A stretch of 64,000 nucleotides of DNA, from positions 1 through 64,000 of the forward strand of contig WBZZ01002773.1 of NCBI GenBank assembly GCA_019918135.1, written 5' to 3'. How positions within the stretch are numbered: position 1 is the first letter of the stretch; each line of letters starts with the position of its first letter. The DNA is from Paulinella micropora (lineage: Eukaryota > Cercozoa > Imbricatea > Euglyphida > Paulinellidae). Shown one piece after another: positions 47,777-58,310 of this stretch. The notes beneath the pieces are model-generated. The model made no database searches and was not told the origin of the DNA. It saw only the letters and a program-made list of their open reading frames with translations. The translations under genes were made by a program, and so were the position numbers.

Positions 47777-48700
47777 GTGCACAGCCCACGGCTTCACCAC
47801 GGACGGGGCGGAATGTGGTGACGGGGTCAGGGCACGGTGCTCGGGTGGGAGAGGGGGGGGAGGGGGTGGGGTCACCCTCCCCCGGGGAGGGGGAAGGGGG
47901 GGGGGGCGCGTTCTCTCTGCCTCCCTACACCCCCCCCCTCCCCGCCCGACCTGGGGAAATTATTCCAACCTCACTTTCCCCCGCTCCCGGTCGCCCGGAG
48001 TCCGTCGGCGTAGGAGGGGGGGGTGGCTCGGGCGCAGGACACACCCCCTCCTCTCCCTGTGACTCCCTGAGTTTGGAGGGGGGGAGAGCCCCGACCCCCT
48101 GAGTTTGGCAGGGGGGGGACCCTGGCATCCCGTGCCTTCCTTTTTTTTCTCCTGGGGGGGGGCCCTGGCATCCCGTGCCTTCCTTTTTTTTCCCTAGTTG
48201 GGGGGGACCCTGGCATCCCCCGTGCCTTGATTCTTTTCTCTTGGGGGGGGGGGGGGGTGTTCTCGAGCTTGTCTCAAAAGTGTCTCAAGAGAGGGGGGGG
48301 TGTCACTAGAGCTTGTCTCAAGTGTCTCAAGAGAGGGGGGGGCTGTCCCTCGAGTTTGTCTCATGAGTCTCAAGAGAGGGAGAGGGGGCCCTCGTCGTCC
48401 CGCTTCTTCTCTGGCGCCACCCCCCCCAATTCCTATGCGACCGGGATCTAGAGTGGCCCCTCGGGGAGGTTGCTTGCTCCCTGCGCCTCCCTGAGAGGGG
48501 GGGGGTGCCTCCTCTCAAGGGGGGTGCCCCCTCCCAAGGGGGTTGCCTCCTCCCAGAGGGGGGGTGCCTCCACTCAGAGGGGGGGGGGGAGAGGCCCCCG
48601 CGCCGGCGTGCAGCCCGGCCCGGGGCGTGGAGCGCCGGAGGGGTCTCCGGAAGGGGTCTCCCGGAGGGGCCTGGCGCGCGCAGCCACCGCAAAATAGCGC
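47777..48700. repeat. Minisatellite-like G/C-run region
   Basis: No gene. Three local tandem families: CCTGGCATCCCGTGCCTTCC units at 48118-48220, TTGTCTCAAGTGTCTCAAGA units with G-runs at 48255-48380, and GGGGTGCCTCCTCCC-type units at 48495-48580. Strand asymmetry of G-runs is strong. Confidence 0.7.
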
Positions 48701-49811
48701 ATGGCTAGCGAGAGGTGGAGCGGGGAGGCCTCGGTGCGCGCGGCGCAGCCCCCCGACCTGCCCGTCCTGCGAGAGCTGGTGGAACGTTCGTCGGGCACCC
48801 ACGCAGACACCGGGTTCAGGCACAACTGGAACCTCCTGGCAAGCGCACTAGCCGAGCCCGGGAGGCTGTTGCTGGTGTACGAAGAAGGTGAGCAGCTGCT
48901 AGCGTACGCGCTGCTGTCGGTAGCCAGACGGCTGGCGCCTGGACCTCTGTGAAGTAGACGTGGGGCGACGACGCCAGGGGATCGGCAGCGCCTTCGTGGC
49001 GGGGTTGCTGGCGTACCTGGCCCGCACGACCCCCGCCGATTACCTGGTGCTGCGCCGTGAGCCGCAGCACGACTACACCTTCTGGCTCTCACGGGGGTGG
49101 GAGCCAGCCGGCGCGGGGCGGGCGCAGGTGCTGTGCCGCGACATCCCGCGGCCGGCGGACGGACTGGCTGGGCTGCGGCAGCGGCTCCGCGGGGTGCAAA
49201 CTTGCGCCGTGCACTTGCTGTTCGGGTCCGGGGCTTGGACCGTGCCGGCGCGTGCGGCACCGGCGGCGGGCGCCGCCCGCTGCGTACCCTGGGCGCGGGA
49301 CAGGCCGTACCCCCAGCGCACACTGGCGTTCCCCGCCCTGCGCGTGGCCGGCCGCGTCTATTTTCCGTTCAAGGTGGTCGAGCAGCAGCGCTGCGCGGGG
49401 GGGTACACCAAGCTGCTCTGTCTGGTCGACGGGCAGGCGGTCTTCTTCGGGCCCGTCATGGCGGGGCGCAACGTGGTGGCGCCCGGCGCGGCGGGGCTGG
49501 GCGTGCGTCCGACGGGGGCCGCTAGCTTCTGGCTCTGGGGGCTGCGCCTGCCCGGGCAGGCGCCCCCCCGGCCCGCAGAGGCCGGTCCGCCGGACCTCGC
49601 ACTGGAGAGGCGCTGGTTCCAGCACGTGGACCTCGCGCTAGCCCTAGCCTACGCACGCCTGGATCTCGGCGCGGCCCGGCAGCCCCGCCAGGCGCGGTCA
49701 CCGCGGGCGGGCGACGGCGGCGGGCGTGACGCGGTAGCCTGGGAGTTGGTGTTACGGCTGGAGGCCGCTTCCGGCGAGGACCAGCCCCCTCCCCTGGAGC
49801 GGGGGGAGTGA
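48701..49811 (+). pseudogene. GNAT acetyltransferase with extra C-terminal domain (broken)
   Basis: The ATG at 48701 opens MASERWSGEASVRAAQPPDL. A GNAT domain is seen: VRAAQPPDLPVLRELVERSS at the start, a LLLVYEEGEQLLAYALLSV strand pair, then GRRRQGIGSAFVAGLLAYLA, the RxxGxG acetyl-CoA loop. A further ~190 residues with FPALRVAGRVYFPFKVVEQQ form a second domain of unknown type. Substrate unknown. Broken, about one break. Confidence 0.55.
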
Positions 49812-49905
49812 GCTCTAGTTCCTGGTGAGTAAAAAGCCCCGGCCTTTAATCAAAGTTAAGTTTACCAGTGCAGAGGGACCGGGGCCGGGGGGGCCGTGCT
49901 GCCGC

Positions 49906-51645
49906 CTAGGGGTCGTGCCCCGCGAGCCGCCGCTTGGCCCTCGCGCCCGGGCGGGGCGCCTCCGCTGCCGGTATATGCCGGAAGGGGTAGGTGTCGGGGA
50001 GGCCCACCAAGTCCACGCCCCTGGCCTGCAGCAAGTCTAGGCGCTCGATAAAGCACAGGGAGAAGCAGCCACTCACGCGCACCTGGCGCAGATGGCGCAG
50101 GCTAGCCAAGCCCTTGAGGACGGCCAGCCCCCCCGAGCAGGACAGGTCTAGCGAGGCCAGCGCGGCCAGCGGTGCTAGCGCGGCCAGTGACAGGGTGACC
50201 TGGGTGGTCTGCAGGCGCAGCGCCCGCAGGTTCGGCAGGCACAGGAGCGCGGCCAGGGGCGCGTAAACCAGCCCCCGCAGCTCGAGCTCCCGTAGCTCGG
50301 GCAGCAGCCCGAGCCGGGAGGGCTCGATCGAGCCCAGCGCCGGCAGCAGCGACAGCACGCGCAGCCCGCGGCAGGCCGCCAGCGGCCGCAGGTCGGGGGC
50401 GTGGGTGAGCGGGCAGTCGCGGGACGCACAGCCGGCGACCGGGTAGCGGAGCCGCAGCGTGTGCAGGTGCGGCACGCCGGCCAAGAAGTCCAGGCTGTGG
50501 CCCGGCGGTTCGAGGTCGCCTAGGTCCACGTTGCGCAGCTCCGGCAGGCGCGGCCAGGGCGTCCGGCCCAGGGGGTCGGCGGCCTGCGGCGCCAGGCGCA
50601 CGTGCAGGACCTCGAGGCTGGGCGCACAGTGTGGGAGCCGCAGGCTCTGCAGGGAGGGGCAGTCCAGGACCCGCAGCACCCGCAGCCGGGGCAGGCCGGG
50701 CTCACCGGCGTCTAACGTGGCTACGGCGGACAGTTCTCGACGTGCAGGTATTCCAGCTGCGGCAGGGTGGACAGCAGCGAGCCGAGGTCGGGGGTCCACA
50801 GGCCGCGCAGCACCAGCCGGCGGAGCCGGGGGTGGCCGGCTAGGAAGCCCAGGCCCCGCAGGCTAGAGCAAGAGGCCAGCTCGAGCTCTTCTAGGTCGGG
50901 CCAGCGCGCCAGCGCCTCCGCCTGGGACAGCAAGGGGCAGTGGCGGAGGCTGAGCGTCCTGAGCCGGGCGGTCGACCGCTGCAGCGACCCTAGGCTGAAC
51001 GCCGGTCTGATGTGCGAGAGCCTGACACAGCGGAGCTCGGGCAGCAGGGCCAGGCTGCTGATATCTTGCAAGGAGGAGCAGTGCTCCAGCTGCAGCTCTG
51101 CCAGGCGGGGTGCCAGCACGTGCAGCCCGTGCAGCGAACGCAGCTGGGGGCCCGGCCCAGGTACAGCCTGCGCAGGCGCGCCCCGCCCAGGCCGCCCGGC
51201 GGCAGCTCGCGCAGGTAGCACAGGGGTCCGCGGGGCCCCGCCGCCGGGGGGCCGCTCGCGTGCAGTGCGCTCAGCAACGCCAGCTCTCGCACATCCAGGG
51301 AGGGCAGCAGACCGCCCGCTCGTTCCCACTCGGCTTTGCAAGGCTGCCGATGAACAGGCGCCTGACACGGACTCCCAGGCTTTGTAGTAGCTGCTGCGTG
51401 CCCAAGGAGGGCGCGTGGCCTAGTACCAACGGCCGCGGCCACAGCGCGGGCTGGCCCCGCAGGCCCCAGAGGCCCCCGACACGTACGCGCAGCAAAGTGA
51501 AAAGGTTACAGGCCGGCAGAAAAGACATGATCTCTTTCTGCAGCTCGACTGGCAGTGAGTCGCCGTCGTCCGCGGCCGCCGCCGTCGTCGCGGGGGTGGG
51601 CGGCCGGCCGGGCGACTGGCCCACGGGGCTGGGCAAGCTCTCCAT
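49906..51645 (-). pseudogene. F-box/LRR protein (broken)
   Basis: The ATG at 51645 is followed at residue 30 by DSLPVELQKEIMSFLPACNL, an F-box, then by LRRs across the rest of the gene, such as RLAELQLEHCSSLQDISSLA and ELRELELRGLVYAPLAALLC. F-box proteins connect substrates to SCF ubiquitin ligases through Skp1; in large viruses they are thought to redirect host protein turnover. Broken, about three breaks. Confidence 0.6.
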
Positions 51646-52273
51646 AGCGCCGGGGACAGGAAACAACTCGGCCGGGGGGGAGGACCCGAGCTTCTTCTTC
51701 TCTGTCAGTCAGTTTTCAGCCACGTTGTCCGCCCCCCTTCCATCCCCTGGGGGGGGGGGGGGGGAGCAGCCCGCGCTCCACCCTCGCCCCCCTCCCCCCT
51801 CTGCGTGCTCCGGCCACTGCCTGCCCGCGGCCAGCCCCCCGCCGCCCGGGGGCGGGGAGGGGGTACGGGGCACGCCGTGCCCGCGCGGCACCCCGCCAGG
51901 CCCGTCTGCGGCCGCCCCCTTCCCGTCCCCCTAGCGCCCCCCCTCCCCTCGCTCGCGCACGCGCCCGGAGGCCCGCCACGCTCGCGGGCGTGGCGCGCGT
52001 GGGTGGACAGGACGGGGCACGGGCGCGTGTGCTGGCGCGGGCCGACAGGGGCGGTGGCGCGCGCCGGGGGGGGCGCCCTCGGCCCACACGGGGGGTGCCC
52101 CCCCTCCTTTGGCGCGCGCACGGGGCGGCGCGTGCCGGGATGGGGGGCGCTCCCCCCCTCCGCGCGCGCCAAGGGGGGGGGCGCGCCGTCCCCCCGTTCG
52201 GTAGCCGTCCGGAGCCAGGGGTTGCACAAAGTCGGTTCTGGCCAACCTCGTACAGCGCCTAGCCGGCCTCCCC
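51646..52273. other. GC-rich divergent spacer
   Basis: About 630 bp of very GC-rich DNA between the divergent F-box and RING genes, with G-runs near 51750. No gene or repeat recognised; it should hold both promoters. Confidence 0.5.
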
Positions 52274-54424
52274 ATGTTGCACCTTCACCAGCCTACTACC
52301 GCGGCCGCCGGCGCCAACGTCCCTGCCGACGCCGCGCCGCCCGCGCCCACACCCCTCGAGCAGGGCTGGGAGAGCCTCTTGCAGGGTGTCCTGGAGGAGC
52401 GTTGGTCCCCGGCACAGGCGCACAAGCTCCAGTACTACCTCCACAGCGGCAGCCTCGAGACCGGTGGTCTGCAGGTGTGGAAGACCCTGGTCGCTACCTT
52501 GCTCCCACGGCGCGAAGAGGAGGCGCTGCTGTTTTGCTTGCGCGCAGCACGCGCCAAGGTGCGACACGCGATCGGTCTGCTGCGCGAGTGGAGCCAGGAA
52601 AAGCTGGCCGAGTGGGACGGCGCCGTGGCGCTGGGTACGGAGCTGGGGCTGGCGGTGGTCCAGGGCCCGTGCAACCCGGCCGCCCGCCAGCAAGTGGAAC
52701 GCCTCATCGACGGGGCACCGGCGTCCGAGCTCGGGAGAATGGCCTGCGCACAGGCGGCGCCCGAAGTTTTCCTCGAACTGCTTCAAGGCCCCGACACCGA
52801 GCTGGCCGCCTCGGGTGGCCGGCTGCTGGCGCGCGTGAGACTCAACAGCCTGTCGCCCATGGCGTTCGCCCTGGCCTGGCTGCGGCTGCTGGCGGTGGCG
52901 ACACTGCTGTGGTCGAGGGCCCTGGCCAGGTCTGCCTCGGAGCGCACGCTGCGCTCCTTGCTGGCGGGCCTGCGGGCCCGGCGCGGCGCGGCCAGGAAGC
53001 GGGCCGCGTCCAGGTTCCCCTTGGAGCTGCTGTTGGTGGACATACTGGATGAATTGCGCGTGCCCCTGGCCGAGCCGAACGTGGCCGACGCACGCCGGGT
53101 GATAGCCATCCTGCGCGCCGCGCTGCTCCAGTCGCAGCCCGAGGACTTTCGGCCGATCTTCCTGGACGCCGGGGCTTTGCTGCACTCTCGCAGCCTGGTC
53201 TGGCCGGTGGCGGCGGTCCTGCTGAGGTCCCCCTTGCTCTTGCACACTTTCCTGGGGCTGGGCACCCCGGTGTACCAGCCGCCCTTGCCCTTCGAACTGC
53301 GGAGCCAGACGGTGCTCGAAGTACTCTGCACGGGCTTGTGCGCCGAATACCCGTGCGTGAAGATGGCGAGCGAGGACTTTGCCGCGGTGTGGCTGATGCT
53401 CGATGTCCTCGCCCACTACGGCGCGGACCCGGCGTGCGACTGGCTCGGCGAGCAGAACGCCTACGCTGCGCAGTGCATGGGTGTGCGGTGGTGGCGCCTC
53501 AAGGCCCGGCTACGGGCCCGGGGGCTCCCCAGCCCGGCCTCGGCCGTGGACCTGTTGCGGACCATCGAACGCGCCGCCCGGCTCATCGTCCACGAGCCCC
53601 CGGCCGAGCCTCAGCGCGACGAGCCCCCGGCCGCGCCACCGGCCGTGCCCCAGCGCGACGAGCCTCCGGCCACGCCACCAGCCGCGCCCCGGCGCGACGG
53701 GCCGCCCGCCGTGCCGGGGGCCGCAGCGTCCTCCAAACCGCTGGGCTCGCTACTGTGCAGTGACCAGCCCTACCTCGCGCCGTCCCTGCCCGGGGGGGAG
53801 AATCCGCCGGGGCCGGCCCTGGGCGCGCTGCTGGAGGCAGGCGCCGGACAGGCCTGGCCCTACGGCTCCCGCGGGACGGACGGGGTCCTGGCGCAGCGCG
53901 AGACGGCACCGGCACCCGACCGGGCGCCGGCCGGCCGCGCCCCCAGCCCCTTGCAATCCGTGCTGGAGAGGTGCAAAAGGCTGCGCACCTGCAACAAGAG
54001 GCTGGCCCGCGAACAGAAGAGATTACAGTCCGAGGTGGACAGGCTGACCTCCCAGCACGAGACACTTAGCCGCCGCGGCCAAGAGCTCCGGGCCGAACAG
54101 GCGGACTTGCTCGGCGCCCTCAAGGGCCTGCGGAGGGCACGGCTCGGGCTGGCCGCCGACGTCGCGGCCGCACAGGCCACCCTACAGCGGCTGCGGCAGG
54201 CCGCCGAGCAGCAAGAGCCCCCGCGGGCTCGGACCTGTGACATTTGCGAAGAGGGCCCCCGGCCCCTGGTCGTGTTCGTCCCCTGCGGCCACGCCCGGGC
54301 GTGCCGAGAGTGTGCAGCAGGGATGCGCGAATGTCCCTTCTGCCGGCGGGACATTCAGGACCCTGGTGGTGCCGATCTAGGCGGGGCTCTCGTAGCCCGC
54401 GCTTGGCCGTCGCCGTGTGCCTGA
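52274..54424 (+). CDS. RING-finger protein, probable E3 ubiquitin ligase
   Basis: 716 residues from the ATG at 52274. The first 450 are helical without a recognised fold. Then come PPAEPQRDEPPAAPP-type proline repeats, a coiled coil at about 555-650 (LQSEVDRLTSQHETLSRRGQ), and a C-terminal C3HC4 RING: CDICEE, CGHARACREC, CPFCRRDI. Such a C-terminal RING resembles the inhibitor-of-apoptosis type. It may direct ubiquitin transfer together with the F-box/LRR proteins next door. A short ATTAAAAGGG lies at the stop. Looks whole. Confidence 0.8.
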   Translation: MLHLHQPTTAAAGANVPADAAPPAPTPLEQGWESLLQGVLEERWSPAQAHKLQYYLHSGSLETGGLQVWKTLVATLLPRREEEALLFCLRAARAKVRHAIGLLREWSQEKLAEWDGAVALGTELGLAVVQGPCNPAARQQVERLIDGAPASELGRMACAQAAPEVFLELLQGPDTELAASGGRLLARVRLNSLSPMAFALAWLRLLAVATLLWSRALARSASERTLRSLLAGLRARRGAARKRAASRFPLELLLVDILDELRVPLAEPNVADARRVIAILRAALLQSQPEDFRPIFLDAGALLHSRSLVWPVAAVLLRSPLLLHTFLGLGTPVYQPPLPFELRSQTVLEVLCTGLCAEYPCVKMASEDFAAVWLMLDVLAHYGADPACDWLGEQNAYAAQCMGVRWWRLKARLRARGLPSPASAVDLLRTIERAARLIVHEPPAEPQRDEPPAAPPAVPQRDEPPATPPAAPRRDGPPAVPGAAASSKPLGSLLCSDQPYLAPSLPGGENPPGPALGALLEAGAGQAWPYGSRGTDGVLAQRETAPAPDRAPAGRAPSPLQSVLERCKRLRTCNKRLAREQKRLQSEVDRLTSQHETLSRRGQELRAEQADLLGALKGLRRARLGLAADVAAAQATLQRLRQAAEQQEPPRARTCDICEEGPRPLVVFVPCGHARACRECAAGMRECPFCRRDIQDPGGADLGGALVARAWPSPCA

Positions 54425-54612
54425 AATTAAAAGGGAGATAGCTTGCCTCTGCTCCCTACCGGTCCGGAGGGGTTCGCCGGCCTTCGGCTCCGACGACGGG
54501 CCGGTGTTCACGGCCGGGGACGGGGCTGTGCCGGCACACGCACGCACGTGGGCTAAGCTAGGCTAGCTGGAGTAGGCTGCGCCAGGGGATTTACTTGACA
54601 GACTGGGCTTGG

Positions 54613-57600
54613 CTACTCGGGAAATAGCTCTACGGGGTGAAACCTTCCTTGCAGCTCTACGGTAAGAGCTTTTATCGCCTCTCTGTTGATTGTATCCGAC
54701 CGGTAATGCCAGTCAATGTCCACGGGGGCAAAGCCCCTGTCTTTTCTAATCCGCTGAAAATCCACCAGAAGCTGGTACCACTCCGGGTCCGATTTCTCCA
54801 AGCACAACGATAATTTCCGCAGGGTCTCGATCTCCGCCACCAGCTCCACCAGGACGGTCCCATCGAACCAAACAGCCTCTTGAAACCTGTCCAGCCTCAC
54901 GGCTAGCACTTGCAACGGCGGCTGGAGCAATGTCTGCAGCTGAGGGTAAGACAGGTAGGTATCGTCTATTGCCAGGTCGGCTAGTTTTGGCATTGGCGGT
55001 ATTGTGCCCTTGACCACGTCGAAGTCAGAGAGGCTCAGCTTCTCCGCTCCCTGCAGGCGAGTCCAACCAGCCTGCTGCAGCTCCAGACGTCGGTAGCTCG
55101 ACCCCGGGGTAACACTGGTGGCCCTTAAGTCTACCTCCCGCAGAGTGGTTGTTGGTCCTCGTTGGAACGCGCACAGGACGTCGGACACTGGCCCCGGTTC
55201 TGGACGCGGCGTCGCTAACGAGAGGACCTCCAGCTGTTTAAGGCATGGTAAATCATAACAACCGTCGCCGAGCATGTCTGGTATACTAATCGCTGTCAAT
55301 TGGAGCTGGGCCAGCTGTTGGCAGCGCCCAACCAGGGCGTACACTTCCGCCACCCGTTTCTGCTCCCGCTGGGCTTGGGCCTCGTCGCTTGACCAGTCAG
55401 TAACCTCACACTTAAACGTCCGCAGGGTTGGCTCCAGCTTTTGGTCAAAAGGGGGTAGCCCGCTGCACGTACTCAGCGACAGTGCACCGCCTGCTGGGAG
55501 CTTCCGGAGCAGCGACAGAGGGGGTGCTCGGCAGTCATTCAGCACCAGTCTGCTTAGCAATGGCAGTGCAGCGCCGCCGACTCCTGGCGGATCTCGATGT
55601 GTCGCCCAGTCCAGGCCCGAGATGGTCAGCTCCTGCACCGTCCGGGGCGCTTGGTACCACCGCCAAGCCGGGGCCTGTTCAGAGTCGTTGTAGTCTAGGT
55701 GCAGGCTACGGATGGGCAGCGACGATAGCCACGTCAGATCCTCCGGGGTTGGGACCGTGCCAGTACAACCTATTCGCACAGAAGCGGAGGCAGGGCTGTC
55801 CCTACGCCAGAACTCTGCCACCTGGTGGAGCAAGCGGCAGTTCTGGCTAAAGCCAGACGAGAGGAAGGCCCACCGCGAATGGTGCGCCAGCCGCGACCAA
55901 GGTAACTTGTGCCAGCGTTTCTCTTCCACAAGGCCAAACAGGTTGGTGGCATTAAACGTGAGCGTGGCGTCAGCCGGGATCTCCAATCTAGTGCCTCGCT
56001 GACACTTAAGGTCGAGTAACTTCCGTAGGTACCTCAGTCGTATGCGATCGGCGGCTTCCTCACTAAGCGTTTGCACTCCTTGTTCCTCGAGCGTGCCAAC
56101 CCCGAACAAGGCCAGTAACCATTTCGTGCTGCTTTCCCTGGCCTCTGCTGGAGCGGCGGGCAGGCGCCTCTGATCGCGGGACCGGCCGCCGCCCCGCGTG
56201 TAGTCGTTGGGGTAAAAGCCCGGTCGCGTAAGCCACACGGGGGTCTGGCTGTCCAGCAGCTTGCTTAGCTGCGGCTCGGAAAAGCAGTGCTTGCTGAGTT
56301 CGAGCACCACCTCTGACGGGAGCCCCTTTTGTCTCCTGTTTGCATTGAATACGGCCAGAGACGCAGTCCACTCGTCCGACTCGCCGTAGGTGCGCTTGCT
56401 CAGGCGCAGCCGTTGTAGATTTGGCAGCGCGGCTAGGCGTCGCTGGACAAAGCTCTCGGTCAGCCAAGTACAGTTGTCGAGGTCGAGCTCTTGCAGCTTA
56501 TTTTTGCCCCCCTGGGGATCAAACAGCCTCCGCTGCAGATCGTACGCCAGCTCGCCAAGGTGTTCCAACCGCAGGCTTGATAGCTCCGGCGCTGTAGGGG
56601 CGTGGGAGAGACTTCCAAAACCGCTAAGCGTCAACCGGGTCAGACTCTTCATTTCGCTCCATTCTTCTGGCGTGGCCATGAGCTCACAACTTCGTGACCG
56701 GGAGGATCGCACGACGTAGATTGTAAGTTGTTGCAGCTGGTTCACTGGACACCAACCCCGCAGCAGGTCTGACAGCTGCAGCCGATGGGGGGCACCCTCT
56801 CCAACCTCTTCATTGGTTACGTAGATACACAGTATCTTGAGGTCTTGCCAACAAGGCTGACTTTTCCGCTCTCGGAGCAGGTCCGCCTCTCTGATAGACA
56901 GAGTGCACGACGTAAGCTTCTTACAGTCGCGGACTCTTGTCTGCAGCTCTTGTCGCGCCTGGGCAGTCGACAATTCGTACCGGAGCGTCAGCTCTTCCAG
57001 ACTGTCTTGGCAGTTCGTGAGCACTGCCCCGCAGTCCTCCATCCTGCGCGAGTCGAGAGCGTTTACGACGATGTTCAAGCACCTTAGTTTCTTCAGGTTG
57101 CCCAGCGCAGGCAAGGAGGCTTCGCGCCAGGGATTGACCTCTAACTGCGTGACCTGCTCAGCCGCCTCTCTCGTGAAGAGGTCACGGAGCAGTATGTTGC
57201 TGCCCCTGTCATCGTTTGTATACTCCCCCAAACGCAACTTTACCAAGTTAGGGTGCGCCCTCCAGAAGTCTGCAAAGCTGTACTCCGTTGTCCCCTGCAC
57301 CGCCTCTCGTACTACCGGGTAGTTGCTCAGTTGCAGCTCAGTGCAGCTCCGCGGTATCGAATTCCAGAGCAAGTCCAGGACCCTCGAGTCTACCTCCATA
57401 AAGTCCTCCTCGAACACCAGACGTAAGCAGCCTACGTTAACACTAGCCAGCTCTTGCAGCAGTTCCACCAGTGCCTCGTTGAATGGAGTCGGAAGGAAGC
57501 CGAGGGTGACAGAGAGGAGCGGGGTACGCGCCAGCCCTTGTGATTGCCTGTACTGCTGCAAGCAAACCAGCATCTTGACGTTGCTGATGAAGCTCGCGGT

Positions 57601-58116
57601 TACAAACTCCCAGATCCCGTGGTTAGCTAGCTTGGGCCAGGCTTTGGCCAACAGGAGATTCACCAGCGCGCTTCCGTCGTCGTCACCCTCTGGTATATCT
57701 TGGTTGTTAAAGCTCAAGCAAAGATTGGGTGGGATGTGCACGTGCGCCAAGTACGGCTCCACGGCCTTCCGGCCCGCCGCGCTCCGTACTCGGGGGTTCG
57801 GTTGTTCATGACCAGGCACGGGCTGTAGTAATTCGCGTAGGTCCGTTGGTGGCCGCTTGCGGTCCGCAGAAGCCAAATCCAATGCATTCAGGAAACCATC
57901 GCCCCGGCCGAGCCGTGTGACCCAAGCCATGCCCTCTCGCGAGTAGGACAGGCTCGGGTACACAACCGCCAGTGCCGGCTGCGACTGGCGGTCGAGGAAG
58001 GTCTTGACCTCTGCGGCGAGCTGAGACATCGCTGTGTCCTTCCTCTGATGATGAGCAGGATGTGAATGTTTTCGTTTGTCCCTAGCTTTGCCGCAGACAG
58101 CGCATGAGTGTGACAT
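54613..58116 (-). CDS. Giant LRR protein, 1167 residues
   Basis: One open frame from the ATG at 58116. The N-terminus MSHSCAVCGKARDKRKHSHP has a small CxxC..H..HH cluster. LRRs of irregular length fill most of the rest, e.g. LQRLRLSKRTYGESDEW and LRCLNIVVNALDSRRMEDCG and LTRLTLSGFGSLSHAPTAPE. No F-box is clear. An unbroken 3.5-kb frame among broken neighbours is notable. GC is lower than in nearby genes. Binding partner unknown. Confidence 0.75.
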   Translation of the reverse strand: MSHSCAVCGKARDKRKHSHPAHHQRKDTAMSQLAAEVKTFLDRQSQPALAVVYPSLSYSREGMAWVTRLGRGDGFLNALDLASADRKRPPTDLRELLQPVPGHEQPNPRVRSAAGRKAVEPYLAHVHIPPNLCLSFNNQDIPEGDDDGSALVNLLLAKAWPKLANHGIWEFVTASFISNVKMLVCLQQYRQSQGLARTPLLSVTLGFLPTPFNEALVELLQELASVNVGCLRLVFEEDFMEVDSRVLDLLWNSIPRSCTELQLSNYPVVREAVQGTTEYSFADFWRAHPNLVKLRLGEYTNDDRGSNILLRDLFTREAAEQVTQLEVNPWREASLPALGNLKKLRCLNIVVNALDSRRMEDCGAVLTNCQDSLEELTLRYELSTAQARQELQTRVRDCKKLTSCTLSIREADLLRERKSQPCWQDLKILCIYVTNEEVGEGAPHRLQLSDLLRGWCPVNQLQQLTIYVVRSSRSRSCELMATPEEWSEMKSLTRLTLSGFGSLSHAPTAPELSSLRLEHLGELAYDLQRRLFDPQGGKNKLQELDLDNCTWLTESFVQRRLAALPNLQRLRLSKRTYGESDEWTASLAVFNANRRQKGLPSEVVLELSKHCFSEPQLSKLLDSQTPVWLTRPGFYPNDYTRGGGRSRDQRRLPAAPAEARESSTKWLLALFGVGTLEEQGVQTLSEEAADRIRLRYLRKLLDLKCQRGTRLEIPADATLTFNATNLFGLVEEKRWHKLPWSRLAHHSRWAFLSSGFSQNCRLLHQVAEFWRRDSPASASVRIGCTGTVPTPEDLTWLSSLPIRSLHLDYNDSEQAPAWRWYQAPRTVQELTISGLDWATHRDPPGVGGAALPLLSRLVLNDCRAPPLSLLRKLPAGGALSLSTCSGLPPFDQKLEPTLRTFKCEVTDWSSDEAQAQREQKRVAEVYALVGRCQQLAQLQLTAISIPDMLGDGCYDLPCLKQLEVLSLATPRPEPGPVSDVLCAFQRGPTTTLREVDLRATSVTPGSSYRRLELQQAGWTRLQGAEKLSLSDFDVVKGTIPPMPKLADLAIDDTYLSYPQLQTLLQPPLQVLAVRLDRFQEAVWFDGTVLVELVAEIETLRKLSLCLEKSDPEWYQLLVDFQRIRKDRGFAPVDIDWHYRSDTINREAIKALTVELQGRFHPVELFPE

Positions 58117-58179
58117 GGCTAGCTTGTGTCTCTGGCACCTGTTTTACTCCCAAAGCAGAGACACTGGGTAGTGGCAGAG

Positions 58180-58310
58180 GCAGAGAGAGATGTGGGAGAG
58201 GGAGAGGGAGAGACGGAGAGAGAGGGAGAGAGGGAGAGAGGGAGAGAGAGAGGGAGAGACGGAGAGAGAGGGAGAGAGGGAGAGAGAGAGGGGGACAGAA
58301 GAAGAGGGAG
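58180..58310 (+). repeat. (GAGA)n-type purine repeat
   Basis: GAGAGGGAGA and GAGACGGAGA units in tandem, with a 44-bp segment repeated twice. No gene. Confidence 0.85.
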
